64,000 nucleotides of DNA, from the IMG/VR virus record IMGVR_UViG_3300005613_000018, positions 35,610 through 99,609 of that record; one strand, given 5' to 3'. Of the stretch, positions 51,187 through 62,000 are shown in pieces (positions within the stretch are counted from its first letter, which is position 1; every line of letters starts with the position of its first letter). Under the pieces are notes generated by a model that was not told the DNA's origin, searched no databases, and saw only the letters and a program-made list of their open reading frames with translations. This DNA comes from a virus. The position numbers and the translations under genes are program-made.

Positions 51187-51412
51187 TAAAAGACTTATAC
51201 CGGTAAAGGATAGTAAAGGTCTCTTCAGAGATGAAGAGACTGGAGCTATTCTTAATAAAAATGATATTGAATACTCAACTTATATTGAAAATAGAAAGAA
51301 ACTTCTTTCTGACAAAGAAAGAATTAATAATTTAGAAAATCAATTAACTGATGTTAAGAGTGATATCAAAGACATTAAAGACTTGCTTCTTAAAGCCCTT
51401 AAAGATATCTAA
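51179..51412 (+). CDS. Small coiled-coil protein after DUF4815
   Basis: 77 residues; overlaps the preceding gene by eight bases. An N-terminal segment (KRLIPVKDSKGLFRDEETGAIL) is followed by a clear coiled coil (RINNLENQLTDVKSDIKDIKDLL). A similar small protein commonly sits before gp13 in cyanophages. Virion role inferred from position. Confidence 0.7.
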   Translation: MHNKRLIPVKDSKGLFRDEETGAILNKNDIEYSTYIENRKKLLSDKERINNLENQLTDVKSDIKDIKDLLLKALKDI

Positions 51413-51473
51413 AGCTTTCTCTTTAACCCCAACAAAGGTATTCTACTGGTGATACTACTTCTTGTCAAGTATT

Positions 51474-51481
51474 CATAAATA
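51474..51481 (+). promoter_or_regulatory. Late promoter upstream of gp13 (CATAAATA)
   Basis: CATAAATA fits NATAAATA and lies 22 bases before the gp13 start, in a 91-bp gap. Confidence 0.65.
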
Positions 51482-51503
51482 GATAAAAAAGTAATTATTA
51501 TAA

Positions 51504-52349
51504 ATGGCACAGCCTTCTACACGACAAGAATTAATTGATTATTGTTTAAGGCAGTTAGGAGCTCCTGTTCTTGAAATTAATGTTGCTGATGAACAGATTC
51601 AGGATTTAGTTGATGATGCTGTCCAATACTTTCAAGAAAGGCACTTTGATGGTGTCATTCAGACATATTTGAAATATAAAGTTACACAGGCTGATATTGA
51701 TAGAGGAAAAGCTCGTCCTACTACTGGAACTGGGATAACAACTGAAACATCTACTACAACAATAGTTGGTACTGCTACTACTTTTTCATACTATGAAAAT
51801 AGTAATTATCTTCAAGTTCCTTCAGATATTATAGGAATCAATAAAGTATTTCAGTATGATGATGCTCAATCTGTAAGCTCATCAAATATGTTTAGTTTTA
51901 AATATCAGTTATTTTTGAATGATATTTATTACTGGGGAACTACTGATTTGTTGAGTTATTCTATGGCTATGTCATATCTTGAGACCATGAATTTTCTTCT
52001 CAATACACATAAACAGATTAGATTTAATCAAAGACAAGACAGAATGTATTTGGATGTTGACTGGAGTAACTTAAGAGCTGGTCAATATTTGATTATTGAT
52101 TGTTGGAGATCAATGGATCCAAGTGATTATTCAAGAGTTTGGAATGATTCTTTCTTGAAACCTTATTTGACCGCATTGATTAAAAGACAATGGGGTCAAA
52201 ATTTGATCAAGTTTCAAGGTGTAAAACTTCCAGGTGGTATTGAGTTTAATGGAAGACAACTTTATGATGATGCTCAGTTGGAACTTGATAGAATTAAAGA
52301 AAAAATGAGTAGTACTTATGAAATTCCTCCACTAGACATGATCGGATAA
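51504..52349 (+). CDS. 13: Neck protein gp13
   Basis: 281 residues (T4 309). The start SRQELIDYCLRQLGAPVLEINVADEQIQDLVDDAVQYFQERHFDG is characteristic of gp13, as is DIYYWGTTDLLSYSMAMSYLE in the middle. With gp14 it forms the head-completion neck that joins head and tail. Own late promoter; gp14 starts one base after the stop. Confidence 0.93.
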   Translation: MAQPSTRQELIDYCLRQLGAPVLEINVADEQIQDLVDDAVQYFQERHFDGVIQTYLKYKVTQADIDRGKARPTTGTGITTETSTTTIVGTATTFSYYENSNYLQVPSDIIGINKVFQYDDAQSVSSSNMFSFKYQLFLNDIYYWGTTDLLSYSMAMSYLETMNFLLNTHKQIRFNQRQDRMYLDVDWSNLRAGQYLIIDCWRSMDPSDYSRVWNDSFLKPYLTALIKRQWGQNLIKFQGVKLPGGIEFNGRQLYDDAQLELDRIKEKMSSTYEIPPLDMIG

Positions 52350-52350
52350 T

Positions 52351-53745
52351 ATGTTAAATCCATTTTTTCTCAACGGAAGTAAAACAGAACAAAGCCTCAT
52401 ACAGGATTTAGTCAACGAACAGTTGAAAATGTATGGTGTTGAGATTTTTTATCTTCCTCGTACTTATGTGACTAAAAATACTGTAATAAAAGAAGTTATT
52501 CAGTCAGAGTTTAATGACGCATATCCAATTGAGGCTTATGTTGATAGTTATGAAGGATATGGTGGCCAGGGAACTATTTTATCAAAATTTGGTATTCAGA
52601 ATTTAGATGATCTGACATTAATTATTTCAAGAGAAAGATATGAAAACTATATTGCTCCATTAATTAGAGATCAACCTAATATTGAATTAACTGCAAGACC
52701 AAAAGAAGGTGATTTGATATATTTTCCTCTTGGTGATAGGATATTTGAAATTAAGTATGTAGAACATGAACAACCTTTCTATCAATTAAATAAAAATTAT
52801 GTCTATCAATTGAGATGTGAACTCTTCAGATATGAAGATGAAGTTCTTGATACTGGTATTGATGAAATTGATGACGATATTTCACAGATTGGTTATATTC
52901 AAACTTTAACACTGATAGGATCTGGAGTTACAGCTTCTGCTACAGCTTCCTATTGTGCTTCTGGTTCAGTTAGAAAAATTTATATTACAAATATGGGAGG
53001 TTCTTATACTTCTCAACCAACAATCGGTATTTCTTCAGCACCATCTGGAGGAATTACAGCTGTTGGAATAGCTTCTATTACGACCAACTATGTAAATTGT
53101 AATGGTCAAAACGGTGGTAAAATACAAGCTATTAACCTAATTAATGCTGGTTGTGGATATACTGTTGCTCCTTGGGTCACTATTCAAGGTGGTGGAGGAG
53201 TTGGTGCTGCTGCTACCGCTGGAATAACAACGGGATCTGTTGGAGTTGTAACAGTAACAAGTGGTGGTTCTGGATATACTTCTGCTCCAACTGTCACATT
53301 CAGTTCACCAGGTGGATCTGGAACTGCTGCTCAAGGTATATCAACAATTAGTTCTGCTGGTATTGTTACGGCAATTTATATTACTGATAGTGGAGTTGGT
53401 TATTCTACTGCTCCAACCATTACAATTTCTGGTCCAGTTGGATCTTCAAGTACAATTGGAATTGGTACATTTGCTTTTAATGAAATTGTTACGGGACAAA
53501 CTTCTGGTGTCACGGCTAGAGTGAAAAAATGGACTACATCAACTAAAAAATTAGAAATTTCTATAGTTGATGGTCAGTTTGTCAGTGGCGAACTGATTGT
53601 TGGTCAAGATTCTAGTGCTACATATCTAATCGGAACCGTAGATACTGATGATTTAGTAACACCTTTTGCTGATAATGATACTATAGAAACAGAAGCCGAT
53701 GCGATATTAGATTTCTCTGAAACTAATCCATTTGGAATGCCATAG
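52351..53745 (+). CDS. 14: Neck protein gp14 with inserted GxGY repeat region
   Basis: 464 residues against 256 in T4. The first 190 are typical gp14: LNPFFLNGSKTEQSLIQDLVNEQLKMYGVEIFYLPR, SKFGIQNLDDLTLIISRERY and HEQPFYQLNKNYVYQLRCELFRYEDE. Residues about 190-375 are four or so glycine-rich beta repeats (GGSYTSQPTIGISSAPSGG, GCGYTVAPWVTI, GSGYTSAPTVTFSSPGG, GVGYSTAPTITI), absent from T4. The C-terminal end returns to a gp14-like tail (FADNDTIETEADAILDFSETNPFGMP). Neck assembly is the main role; the repeats would project from the neck. Confidence 0.9.
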   Translation: MLNPFFLNGSKTEQSLIQDLVNEQLKMYGVEIFYLPRTYVTKNTVIKEVIQSEFNDAYPIEAYVDSYEGYGGQGTILSKFGIQNLDDLTLIISRERYENYIAPLIRDQPNIELTARPKEGDLIYFPLGDRIFEIKYVEHEQPFYQLNKNYVYQLRCELFRYEDEVLDTGIDEIDDDISQIGYIQTLTLIGSGVTASATASYCASGSVRKIYITNMGGSYTSQPTIGISSAPSGGITAVGIASITTNYVNCNGQNGGKIQAINLINAGCGYTVAPWVTIQGGGGVGAAATAGITTGSVGVVTVTSGGSGYTSAPTVTFSSPGGSGTAAQGISTISSAGIVTAIYITDSGVGYSTAPTITISGPVGSSSTIGIGTFAFNEIVTGQTSGVTARVKKWTTSTKKLEISIVDGQFVSGELIVGQDSSATYLIGTVDTDDLVTPFADNDTIETEADAILDFSETNPFGMP

Positions 53746-53787
53746 ATTAAAAGTTGTTAAATAGTAATAGACTAATACCGTAAGATA

Positions 53788-54792
53788 ATGTTTGAGTATT
53801 TTTATAACGAGATTTTCAGATCCGTAATTATTGGATTTGGTACTTTGTTTAATGGAATTGAAGTCAAACATAAAAACTCTGACGATGATACGGTAAGTGT
53901 TATCAAAGTTCCTTTGGCTTATGGACCTACTCAGAAGTTTCTTGCAAGAATGGAACAAGAGGCTAATTTAAATAAGCCAACTCAAATGACTTTACCGAGA
54001 ATGTCATTTGAATTTGTAAACTTACAGTATGATCCAACTCGTAAGTCTACTCAAACTCAAACAATTATTAATCAAACACCTGACGGGGATAATATTAAGA
54101 AGAGTTATGTTCCCGTTCCTTATAATATGTCATTTACTTTGTCTATTATGACAAAATTGAATGATGATATGCTTCAAATTATTGAACAGATTTTGCCATA
54201 TTTTCAACCGGCATATAATCTTTCAATTAATTTTCTTGGTGATCTAAAGGAAAAAAGAGACATTCCAATTCAATTGGATTCTATTGATATGACTGATGAT
54301 TATGAGGGTAATTTTGATACTAGAAGATCATTAATTTATACTTTAAACTTTACTGCAAAAACTTATTTGTTCGGTCCTATCAGCGACGTTACGGATCAGA
54401 TCATCAAAAAAGTTACTGTTGGTTATGTGGCTGGAAGTGGTCCAAGAGATCCAAACGCTACAAGAGATCTTACTTATCAGGTCACACCAAGAGCTACAAA
54501 AGATTACAATGGAAGTGTTGTAACACTCTTATCACAAAACTTAAATCTTGTTGATACTGTTTTTGAAGTTGAAGATTCGAGTTCTGTTACATCAAACACT
54601 TACATTTACATTGGTGAAGAAGAAATGTATGTGGAGTCAATTACTGGCAATAAACTTGTAGTCAAGAGGGCTCAAGATAATACGACATTACAGAATCATG
54701 TTCTTGGATCTAAGATTTATAGTATTACTTCTGAAGATAATAACCTAATTCAATTCGGAGATGATTTTGGATTTAATGGTGATATTTTTTGA
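53788..54792 (+). CDS. 15: Tail sheath stabiliser/completion protein gp15
   Basis: 334 residues (T4 272). MFEYFYNEIFRSVIIGFGTLFNGIEV and the middle PYNMSFTLSIMTKLNDDMLQIIEQILPYFQPAYNLSI are diagnostic of gp15, which caps the tail tube and sheath. About 60 extra C-terminal residues form a small domain (VDTVFEVEDSSSVTSNTYIYIGEEEMYVES) resembling modules in the fibre-type proteins. An AGGAG site for gp16 follows. Confidence 0.92.
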   Translation: MFEYFYNEIFRSVIIGFGTLFNGIEVKHKNSDDDTVSVIKVPLAYGPTQKFLARMEQEANLNKPTQMTLPRMSFEFVNLQYDPTRKSTQTQTIINQTPDGDNIKKSYVPVPYNMSFTLSIMTKLNDDMLQIIEQILPYFQPAYNLSINFLGDLKEKRDIPIQLDSIDMTDDYEGNFDTRRSLIYTLNFTAKTYLFGPISDVTDQIIKKVTVGYVAGSGPRDPNATRDLTYQVTPRATKDYNGSVVTLLSQNLNLVDTVFEVEDSSSVTSNTYIYIGEEEMYVESITGNKLVVKRAQDNTTLQNHVLGSKIYSITSEDNNLIQFGDDFGFNGDIF

Positions 54793-54805
54793 TAGGAGAT
54801 GAGTT

Positions 54806-55231
54806 ATGAAAGATAAGTTTGAAAAATTGGATGAAACATTTGATGTTGATGTGACACCCATTGTGCCCGAAAAGAAAAAGATTGAGAGTGAAATAGAAAA
54901 TATTTCTTCTTCTGTTGAAGATATTCGAAAAGATTATGAATATACTAGGGGTAATCTATATTCTCTGATTGAGAAAGGTCAAGAGGCTATTAATGGAATA
55001 CTTGAGTTAGCACAAGAAAGTGAAATGCCTCGTGCTTATGAAGTTGCCGGTCAGTTAATCAAGAGTGTTTCAGACGCTACTGACAAACTGATGGATTTAC
55101 AGAAAAAACTTAAAGATGTTAATAAGGAAGAAGAGACAAAAGGTCCAACCAATGTTACAAATGCACTCTTTGTTGGATCAACTGCAGAACTTCAAAAACT
55201 TTTAAAAAAGAATATAGATATAGAAAACTGA
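54806..55231 (+). CDS. 16: Terminase small subunit gp16
   Basis: 141 residues (T4 164). The acidic N-terminus, the helical middle (EDIRKDYEYTRGNLYSLIEKGQEAINGILELAQESEMPRAYEVAGQLIKSV) and the C-terminal KGPTNVTNALFVGSTAELQKLLK fit the T4-like gp16 family, which regulates the large terminase in packaging. The large subunit gp17 normally follows at once but is not in this window; tail-fibre genes follow instead. Confidence 0.9.
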   Translation: MKDKFEKLDETFDVDVTPIVPEKKKIESEIENISSSVEDIRKDYEYTRGNLYSLIEKGQEAINGILELAQESEMPRAYEVAGQLIKSVSDATDKLMDLQKKLKDVNKEEETKGPTNVTNALFVGSTAELQKLLKKNIDIEN

Positions 55232-55237
55232 TAAATA
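55230..55237 (+). promoter_or_regulatory. Late promoter (GATAAATA)
   Basis: GATAAATA overlaps the gp16 stop codon and lies 22 bases before the gene at 55260. Confidence 0.6.
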
Positions 55238-55259
55238 CATAGAGTAGGATTGGTGTGTT

Positions 55260-55595
55260 ATGTCGGCAGTACCAACGGTAAATATATCGATTGATAGTGG
55301 TACTAACTTTACTGCCACATATACGATTTCGAATTCAGATGGCAGTGTTTTGGATTTGACTGGATATACCGCAACATCGAAGATTAGAAAATATCCAACT
55401 TCAACGACTTCTAGTAGTTTTTCTGTAGGTATAGCTTCAACTACAGGAAAGATTACAATTTCTATGGGAAGTACTTCAACAACTGATTTGACTGAAGGTA
55501 GAAATTATTATGACATTACAATTACATCTCCTTCTAGCACTATTTCAAAAGTTATTCAGGGGATGGCTATAGTAAATCCAACTGTGTCTGAATAG
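55260..55595 (+). CDS. Small virion protein of tail-fibre clusters
   Basis: 111 residues. [38 protein letters not shown] is a beta-sandwich pattern typical of small phage proteins beside tail-fibre genes, probably adaptor-like. It begins the second fibre cluster and the fibre gene starts three bases after its end. Role inferred. Confidence 0.65.
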   Translation: MSAVPTVNISIDSGTNFTATYTISNSDGSVLDLTGYTATSKIRKYPTSTTSSSFSVGIASTTGKITISMGSTSTTDLTEGRNYYDITITSPSSTISKVIQGMAIVNPTVSE

Positions 55596-55597
55596 TA

Positions 55598-58500
55598 ATG
55601 TCAGAATATAACGTAAATTACAACGGCGGAGAAACCTATAGAGTTTCTGCTAAGGAAAATACAAATTACGATATTTCTGTTTCATCGGCTGGTGTTCAGG
55701 GTATTCAAGGAATCCAAGGAATTCAAGGTATCCAAGGTGACTTTGGACTTCAGGGTACTGATGGTGCCTTTGTTGCTCAAGGTATTCAAGGAACTCAAGG
55801 TATCCAGGGTCTTCAGGGTATTCAAGGTATTCAAGGTATCCAGGGAACACAAGGTACTCAAGCTTCTCAAGGAACACAAGGTGTTCAGGGTATTCAAGGA
55901 ATTCAAGGTATTGGTGTTCAGGGTACTCAAGGAATTCAAGGTACTCAAGGTATCCAGGGTATTCAGGGTATTCAAGGAATTCAAGGTATTGGTGTTCAAG
56001 GTATCCAGGGAACACAAGGTATCCAAGGAATTCAAGGTACTCAAGGTATCCAGGGTATTCAGGGTATTCAAGGAATTCAAGGTATTGGTGTTCAAGGTAT
56101 CCAGGGAACACAAGGTATCCAGGGAACACAAGGTATCCAAGGAATTCAAGGTATTAGTGTTCAAGGAATTCAAGGTATCCAGGGAACACAAGGTATCCAG
56201 GGAACACAAGGTATCCAAGGAATTCAAGGTATTAGTGTTCAAGGTGTTCAAGGTATTAGTGTTCAAGGAATTCAAGGTACTCAAGGTATTCAGGGTATTC
56301 AGGGCATTCAAGGAATTCAAGGAACACAAGGTACTCAAGGAACACAAGGTATCCAAGGAGTTCAAGGTCCTTTTGGTATCCAAGGTAATAATGGTCTTCA
56401 GGGCCTTCAGGGTATCCAAGGAGTTCAAGGTCCTTTTGGTATCCAAGGTAATAATGGTCTTCAGGGCCTTCAGGGTATCCAAGGAGTTCAAGGTGGTATT
56501 GGATCAACCGGATCTCAAGGTATCCAAGGAATTCAAGGTATCCAGGGTATCCAAGGAGTTCAAGGTGGTATTGGATCAACCGGATCTCAAGGTATCCAAG
56601 GAATTCAAGGTATCCAAGGTATCCAAGGAGTTCAAGGTGGTATTGGATCAATCGGATCTCAAGGTATCCAAGGTATCCAAGGAGTTCAAGGTGGTATTGG
56701 ATCAACCGGATCTCAAGGTATCCAAGGTATCCAAGGAACTCAAGCTTCTCAAGGGACACAAGGTATTCAGGGAATTCAAGGAATTCAGGGAATTCAAGGA
56801 ATTCAAGGTATTCAGGGTATTCAAGGAATTAGTGGAAATACTGGTCCTTCCGGTCCACAAGGAACTTATGGAGATACAGGTAACACTGGCCCTACCGGTC
56901 CTCAAGGAACTACAGGAACTCAAGGAACCTTTGGATCTATAGGTTCTCAAGGAATTCAAGGTAATGTAGGAATAACTGGTGGCACTGGTCCTACCGGTGC
57001 ACAAGGAACTTATGGAAACACTGGTTCTCAAGGAACTGTAGGAGATACAGGTCCTACTGGCCTTCAAGGAACCACAGGAGATACTGGCTCTCAAGGAACC
57101 ACAGGTTCTCAAGGAACCACAGGTTCTCAAGGAACTGTAGGAGATACAGGTGACACTGGTCCCACAGGTTCTCAAGGAACTACAGGAGATACTGGTACTC
57201 AAGGTATTCAGGGAATTCAAGGTATCCAGGGAACACAAGGTATTCAGGGTATTCAAGGTATTAGTGTTCAGGGTATTCAAGGTATTCAAGCTTCTCAAGG
57301 AACACAAGGTGTTCAAGGTATCCAGGGCATTCAAGGAACACAGGGAACAACTGGTGATTTTGGTGGAGCTACTTTTGAATATAATTTTGATAGTGATACT
57401 AATGATAGTGATCCAGGGTCTGGTGATTTAAAACTCAATAATGCAAATCTAACTTTATCCACCGAATTATTCATTGATGATGAAGACAATAATGGAACTG
57501 ATATAACTAATTTCTTACAGACCATTGATGATTCGACATCAACCATTAAAGGTCATTTCAGAATATCTAAAGAAACTGATTCATCCTCATTTGTCCTGTA
57601 TTCAATTACTTCAATTACAGACAATACTGGATATTTTGGAGTAAATTGTTCTTATGTTTCCGGAAGTGTAACTTCTTTTACTAATGGTGAGGAATTAAGA
57701 ATTACATTTGCTAGAACTGGTGATCAGGGTGATACTGGTTCACAAGGAGTTCAAGGAACAAGAGGTCTTCAGGGTCTTCAAGGTATTCAAGGACTTGATG
57801 GTACTCAAGGCATTCAAGGAATACAAGGAATACAAGGTATTCAAGGAATACAGGGTATTTTTGGAACTCAAGGAACTGATGGTGCCTTTGTTGCTCAAGG
57901 AATTCAAGGTATCCAAGGAATTCAAGGTACTCAAGGTACTCAAGGTATTCAGGGTATTCAGGGTATTCAAGGTATTCAGGGTATTCAAGGTATTCAGGGT
58001 ATTCAAGGTATTCAGGGTATTCAAGGTATCCAGGGAACACAAGGTATCCAGGGTATCCAGGGAATACAAGGAATTCAAGGTATCCAAGGAATTCAAGGTA
58101 CTCAGGGTATTCAAGGTATTCAGGGCATTCAAGGTATCCAGGGAACACAAGGTATCCAGGGAACACAAGGTACTCAAGGTATTCAAGGTATTCAGGGTAT
58201 TCAGGGTATTCAGGGTATTCAAGGTATTCAAGGTATCCAGGGTATTCAGGGTATCCAGGGAACACAAGGTATCCAGGGAACACAAGGTACTCAAGGTATC
58301 CAGGGTATTCAGGGTATCCAGGGTATTCAGGGTATTCAAGGTATTCAAGGTATCCAGGGAACACAAGGTATTCAAGGTATCCAGGGAACACAAGGTACTC
58401 AAGGAATTCAAGGAATTCAAGGAATTAGTGTTCAAGGTATCCAAGGAACACAAGGTATTTTTGGAACTCAAGGTACTGATGGTGCTTTCGTGTCACAAGG

Positions 58501-60898
58501 TATTCAGGGTACTCAAGGGATCCAGGGAATTCAAGCTTCTCAAGGAACTACAGGTCCAACAGGTCCAACAGGTTCTCAAGGAACAACAGGTCCAACAGGT
58601 CCCACAGGTCCTCAAGGAACAACAGGAACAACAGGGCCCACAGGTTCTCAAGGAACAACAGGTCCCACAGGTCCCACAGGTCCCACAGGTCCCACAGGTC
58701 CTCAAGGAACAACAGGAACTACAGGTCCAACAGGACCTCAAGGAACACAAGGTAGGCAAGGAACTACAGGATCAACAGGTGGTACAGGTCCAACAGGACC
58801 TCAAGGAACACAAGGTAGGCAAGGAGTACAGGGTCCTGGTGGTTTAACAACGACTGACGCAACTACTCTTGGTGGAATTAGCCCTGGAAGTTTCTTAAGG
58901 TCTGATGCTGCTGATACATCCTCACAGAAAATAGCATTTCAAGCAAATGCAACAAACAACTGGGACACTATTGCAACAGCAACAGGATCTCTGGGTTGTC
59001 TTGAGGTTTATAACTCGGGAGCTGGCAATGATGCCTTTATGACCTTCCACGTTGGTGGTGACTTTGCATGTTATTTTGGTCTAGACGGAGGTATTAACGA
59101 CATTGCAGTTGGTGGTTGGTCTATGGGTGCCAACTCATATAGAGTCTGGCACGCAGGTAATGATGGTTCTGGGTCTGGGCTGGATGCTGACCTCTGGGAT
59201 GGAAATCAATTTAGTTCTTATTTAAACCAAGCAGTATTGACAACTTCTAGTCCAACTTTTACTAATGTATATGTCAATGATTGGTTCAGGAATAATGCTT
59301 CTGGAGAAGGTCTTTACAATCAAGCAACTGCTCAGCATTGGTACTCTGATGATGATGACTATTGGAATATTGCTGGTGGTACAGCAGCAAACGGAATTCG
59401 TTTCCGAGATGAATATGCCGGAACAATTCGTGGATACGTTTATGCAAACAATTCCAATCAAATTGGATTCTTAGATTCTGATGGACAATGGGCAATTAGA
59501 CACACTCGTGATTCAAGAACTGAGTTTCTTATTAATAATACTGAGTATGCTGAGATTAATACTGATTATTTAACTCACACATCAGATATTAGAACACCTA
59601 TTTTCTATGATTCCAATAATACTGGGTTTTACATAGATCCTGCAAGTACCAGTAATTTAAATGCAGTAACTTGCGAAAGCATTACAATGAACAGGGATGG
59701 TAATGCTGGTGACGCTATAGTAATAAATCACGTTGAAAACTCAGATTGGTCATTTTTGTTCTATTCGAGTAGTGTTGGAAATGATAACGCTTCTGGATTC
59801 TGGGTAGGGTCTAATGGTTATCCAGACATGCGATTAAGACGTGAAGATGGTACTATAAGGGCATTAATTTCTTCATGGGAAAGATCATATACGAACTTTG
59901 GATTCACAGATAATACTGATATTAGATCTCCAATCTTCTACGATTCCAATAATACTGGTTATTATGCTGACCCTGCTTCTACTTCAAGATTCAATGGAAT
60001 AACACCAAATATAATAAATTCTGCATTTAGTGGTTCTGATAGTAATCTTGTAAGATCTTCATATCCATATTCATTTGGATTCCAAGAAGATGGTGCTTGG
60101 AGCGGCACTTATCCAGATTTAGTTCTCCAGTATCATACTGGTGTAACAATGGCCGCCAACTCAAATTATAATGGTATATCTTTCTATGATGATTATAACA
60201 ATAGTACTCTAAGATTTAGAATTAATGGTGGATCTGGATATACTTACAAATATAATTGGATGTATACTAATACCACTGGATATCATTCCGATACTAATGC
60301 TTGGCATATTGAACCAAATACAGTAACCTCATACGGTTCTATGAATATTCGTGGAGTCAGAAATGGTTGGTATGGAATTTCTTGGCACGAAGCAGGAAAT
60401 GATCCTCATGTTATGTTTGATGCATCAGGAAATGGTGGATTTTATCATCAAACTGGTGGAAGATGGTCTGCTTATTATTCTTATGGTAATAATTGTCTTG
60501 GTATCACTGGTTCAACTACTTCGGCTTCTTATTCGTTATATGTCAGTGGTGCAATATATGCAACGGGAAACGTGGTTGCTTACTCAGACAGAAGAAAGAA
60601 AACTAACATTGAGACAATTGGAAATGCATTAGATAAAGTATTGAATCTTAGAGGTGTTACTTATAACAAATTAGACACTCATGATAATCCTAATGAGAAA
60701 ACAGAAACTGGTGTAATCGCTCAAGAGGTAGAAGAAGTGTTCCCAGAAGTTGTTACTTATGCGGAAGATAATGATGAGTATGGAGTTTCTTATGGAAACT
60801 TTGCAGGTTTGTTCATTGAAGCATTCAAGGAACAACAAAAGACGATAAATATGTTGAAAGAGGAAGTAGAAAACCTTAAGTTGAAATTAGGAGAATAA
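55598..60898 (+). CDS. Large collagen-like tail fibre with S74 chaperone
   Basis: 1766 residues. After a short N-terminal domain (residues 1-28), collagen triplets run from about 29 to 586 (mostly GIQ and GTQ repeats, later GPTG/GDTG). A globular domain follows (about 587-705; [21 protein letters not shown]), then a second collagen block (706-1085). The C-terminal 680 residues hold fibre domains with repeated [16 protein letters not shown] motifs, and end with an S74 chaperone starting [12 protein letters not shown] near residue 1663, plus [15 protein letters not shown] and a coiled coil. It should trimerise into a long shaft with a receptor-binding tip. The DNA repeats are prone to slippage, so the assembled length could vary between isolates. 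Confidence 0.9.
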   Translation: MSEYNVNYNGGETYRVSAKENTNYDISVSSAGVQGIQGIQGIQGIQGDFGLQGTDGAFVAQGIQGTQGIQGLQGIQGIQGIQGTQGTQASQGTQGVQGIQGIQGIGVQGTQGIQGTQGIQGIQGIQGIQGIGVQGIQGTQGIQGIQGTQGIQGIQGIQGIQGIGVQGIQGTQGIQGTQGIQGIQGISVQGIQGIQGTQGIQGTQGIQGIQGISVQGVQGISVQGIQGTQGIQGIQGIQGIQGTQGTQGTQGIQGVQGPFGIQGNNGLQGLQGIQGVQGPFGIQGNNGLQGLQGIQGVQGGIGSTGSQGIQGIQGIQGIQGVQGGIGSTGSQGIQGIQGIQGIQGVQGGIGSIGSQGIQGIQGVQGGIGSTGSQGIQGIQGTQASQGTQGIQGIQGIQGIQGIQGIQGIQGISGNTGPSGPQGTYGDTGNTGPTGPQGTTGTQGTFGSIGSQGIQGNVGITGGTGPTGAQGTYGNTGSQGTVGDTGPTGLQGTTGDTGSQGTTGSQGTTGSQGTVGDTGDTGPTGSQGTTGDTGTQGIQGIQGIQGTQGIQGIQGISVQGIQGIQASQGTQGVQGIQGIQGTQGTTGDFGGATFEYNFDSDTNDSDPGSGDLKLNNANLTLSTELFIDDEDNNGTDITNFLQTIDDSTSTIKGHFRISKETDSSSFVLYSITSITDNTGYFGVNCSYVSGSVTSFTNGEELRITFARTGDQGDTGSQGVQGTRGLQGLQGIQGLDGTQGIQGIQGIQGIQGIQGIFGTQGTDGAFVAQGIQGIQGIQGTQGTQGIQGIQGIQGIQGIQGIQGIQGIQGIQGIQGTQGIQGIQGIQGIQGIQGIQGTQGIQGIQGIQGIQGTQGIQGTQGTQGIQGIQGIQGIQGIQGIQGIQGIQGIQGTQGIQGTQGTQGIQGIQGIQGIQGIQGIQGIQGTQGIQGIQGTQGTQGIQGIQGISVQGIQGTQGIFGTQGTDGAFVSQGIQGTQGIQGIQASQGTTGPTGPTGSQGTTGPTGPTGPQGTTGTTGPTGSQGTTGPTGPTGPTGPTGPQGTTGTTGPTGPQGTQGRQGTTGSTGGTGPTGPQGTQGRQGVQGPGGLTTTDATTLGGISPGSFLRSDAADTSSQKIAFQANATNNWDTIATATGSLGCLEVYNSGAGNDAFMTFHVGGDFACYFGLDGGINDIAVGGWSMGANSYRVWHAGNDGSGSGLDADLWDGNQFSSYLNQAVLTTSSPTFTNVYVNDWFRNNASGEGLYNQATAQHWYSDDDDYWNIAGGTAANGIRFRDEYAGTIRGYVYANNSNQIGFLDSDGQWAIRHTRDSRTEFLINNTEYAEINTDYLTHTSDIRTPIFYDSNNTGFYIDPASTSNLNAVTCESITMNRDGNAGDAIVINHVENSDWSFLFYSSSVGNDNASGFWVGSNGYPDMRLRREDGTIRALISSWERSYTNFGFTDNTDIRSPIFYDSNNTGYYADPASTSRFNGITPNIINSAFSGSDSNLVRSSYPYSFGFQEDGAWSGTYPDLVLQYHTGVTMAANSNYNGISFYDDYNNSTLRFRINGGSGYTYKYNWMYTNTTGYHSDTNAWHIEPNTVTSYGSMNIRGVRNGWYGISWHEAGNDPHVMFDASGNGGFYHQTGGRWSAYYSYGNNCLGITGSTTSASYSLYVSGAIYATGNVVAYSDRRKKTNIETIGNALDKVLNLRGVTYNKLDTHDNPNEKTETGVIAQEVEEVFPEVVTYAEDNDEYGVSYGNFAGLFIEAFKEQQKTINMLKEEVENLKLKLGE
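55685..58850 (+). repeat. Collagen-coding DNA repeats (9-bp unit)
   Basis: Nine-base variations on GGTATTCAA and GGAACACAA repeat almost without interruption in two blocks (about 55685-57350 and 57718-58850). Reading frames on the other strand and in shifted frames are long because of the repeat, not because they are genes. Confidence 0.9.
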
Positions 60899-60899
60899 A

Positions 60900-61322
60900 A
60901 TGGCATTACTAAGAGATTTTGAAATACCAAGTACTGGTTTAGTAGTACCAAATGCATATCATGTAATTGTAAAAGTGAATGTAGAGAAAAGATTGAATGA
61001 CATTCCACCTCCACCAGACCCAAGTAGACCCAATGGATTAACTGCTAACAGTGGACCTGAAGTATACTGGAAATCTGGATATATAGGCAAAATTGCTATT
61101 GAAATTTTTAGCTCCCAAGAAGCAAGGAACGAAGGTAAATCCCCCATTGGCGCAATTGCAGTTAATCCAACTGATGTTCAAATTAATGGAGTTCTTTCAT
61201 CAGATATTAAACAGTTTGACTTAAACTTTTTCATTGATCCGACAAGTCAATTGAGTATTATTGATCAAGCTTATCAGCATCTTATGGGATTAGAATATTA
61301 TAGTGGAGCCATTCAGAATTAG
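60900..61322 (+). CDS. Virion-associated protein of the fibre block
   Basis: 140 residues. LRDFEIPSTGLVVPNAYHVIVKVNVEKR and FNFFIDPTSQLSIIDQAYQHLM-like features give a compact beta/alpha protein that I know from cyanophage tail-fibre regions as a hypothetical protein. It starts one base after the fibre's stop. Could be a fibre-assembly or adaptor protein. Confidence 0.6.
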   Translation: MALLRDFEIPSTGLVVPNAYHVIVKVNVEKRLNDIPPPPDPSRPNGLTANSGPEVYWKSGYIGKIAIEIFSSQEARNEGKSPIGAIAVNPTDVQINGVLSSDIKQFDLNFFIDPTSQLSIIDQAYQHLMGLEYYSGAIQN

Positions 61323-61357
61323 ATCTATATCGAAGCAATTAAAGAATAACAAAACGA

Positions 61358-61365
61358 TATAAATA
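61358..61365 (+). promoter_or_regulatory. Late promoter (TATAAATA)
   Basis: Perfect late box in the gap after the 140-residue gene, 33 bases before ATG 61399. Confidence 0.75.
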
Positions 61366-61398
61366 ATCTCAAACAGATAATTGCTGAATTGAAAAACA

Positions 61399-61602
61399 AT
61401 GATTGATCACGAAAAGCATTTGAAGACCATTCTTGAAACTCAAAAACAACTTTCTGCAGAAATTGGTGAATTGAATAATATTCTTTCTATTAAGAAAGAA
61501 CAATTCACAAAGTATCAAGGTATTGTTGAGTATTTGAGTTCTAATGGTGTAAAACCAGAAGAAAACGAAATTACCGAACTCCCTAACGAACAGGCACAGT
61601 AA
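61399..61602 (+). CDS. Small coiled-coil protein
   Basis: 67 residues; KTILETQKQLSAEIGELNNILSIKKEQFTKY is a heptad-like helix. The stop shares its last base with the next ATG. Transcribed from the late box at 61358. Function unknown. Confidence 0.65.
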   Translation: MIDHEKHLKTILETQKQLSAEIGELNNILSIKKEQFTKYQGIVEYLSSNGVKPEENEITELPNEQAQ

Positions 61603-61943
61603 TGAACTACACTTGGGAAATTACCAGTATCAAAAGAAAAGATACATCCACACTGAATAATATAATTGTTCAGACTTATTGGAGAAAGACTGGAACTGAT
61701 GAGAATGGAAATACTGGAAGTTTTGCCGGTGCAACTCCATTTGATCTTTCAACCGTAGATTCAGACAACTTTGTCGCTTATGAGGATCTGACGGAAGAGA
61801 TGGTTCTTGGTTGGATTCAATCGGTAGTTGTTGGTGGATACGAAGAACATGTCAATGAAAAAATTGCAGAAGAAATTGATCAACAGGTAAATCCAATAAC
61901 TGAAGTTACTGAAGAATTTCCTTGGTCCCCAGTTACAGAGTAA
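61602..61943 (+). CDS. Paralogue A of a small virion-block protein
   Basis: 113 residues. It has the same layout as the gene at 62001: N-terminal strand (YTWEITSIKRKDT / YTFDIASLKKKTV), WxKTG with G-TGSF, then a helical part with W-I-S and V-E-I-E, and PW near the end. I infer tandem duplication. Similar proteins occur in cyanophages near tail fibres; role unknown. Confidence 0.65.
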   Translation: MNYTWEITSIKRKDTSTLNNIIVQTYWRKTGTDENGNTGSFAGATPFDLSTVDSDNFVAYEDLTEEMVLGWIQSVVVGGYEEHVNEKIAEEIDQQVNPITEVTEEFPWSPVTE

Positions 61944-61971
61944 TTGAGATAATCAAAAAGCAACAAGATTG

Positions 61972-61979
61972 TATAAATA
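61972..61979 (+). promoter_or_regulatory. Late promoter (TATAAATA)
   Basis: Perfect late box 21 bases before ATG 62001. Confidence 0.75.
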
Positions 61980-62000
61980 ATTTAAGGAAAAGATTGACCT

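Noticed and set aside
55650-58759. Long open frames on the minus strand and in other plus frames across the collagen repeats
   Set aside because: They arise because a 9-bp repeat stays open in several frames; the translations are low-complexity ([13 protein letters not shown] or LNTLNTLNS) with no promoters or ribosome-binding sites.
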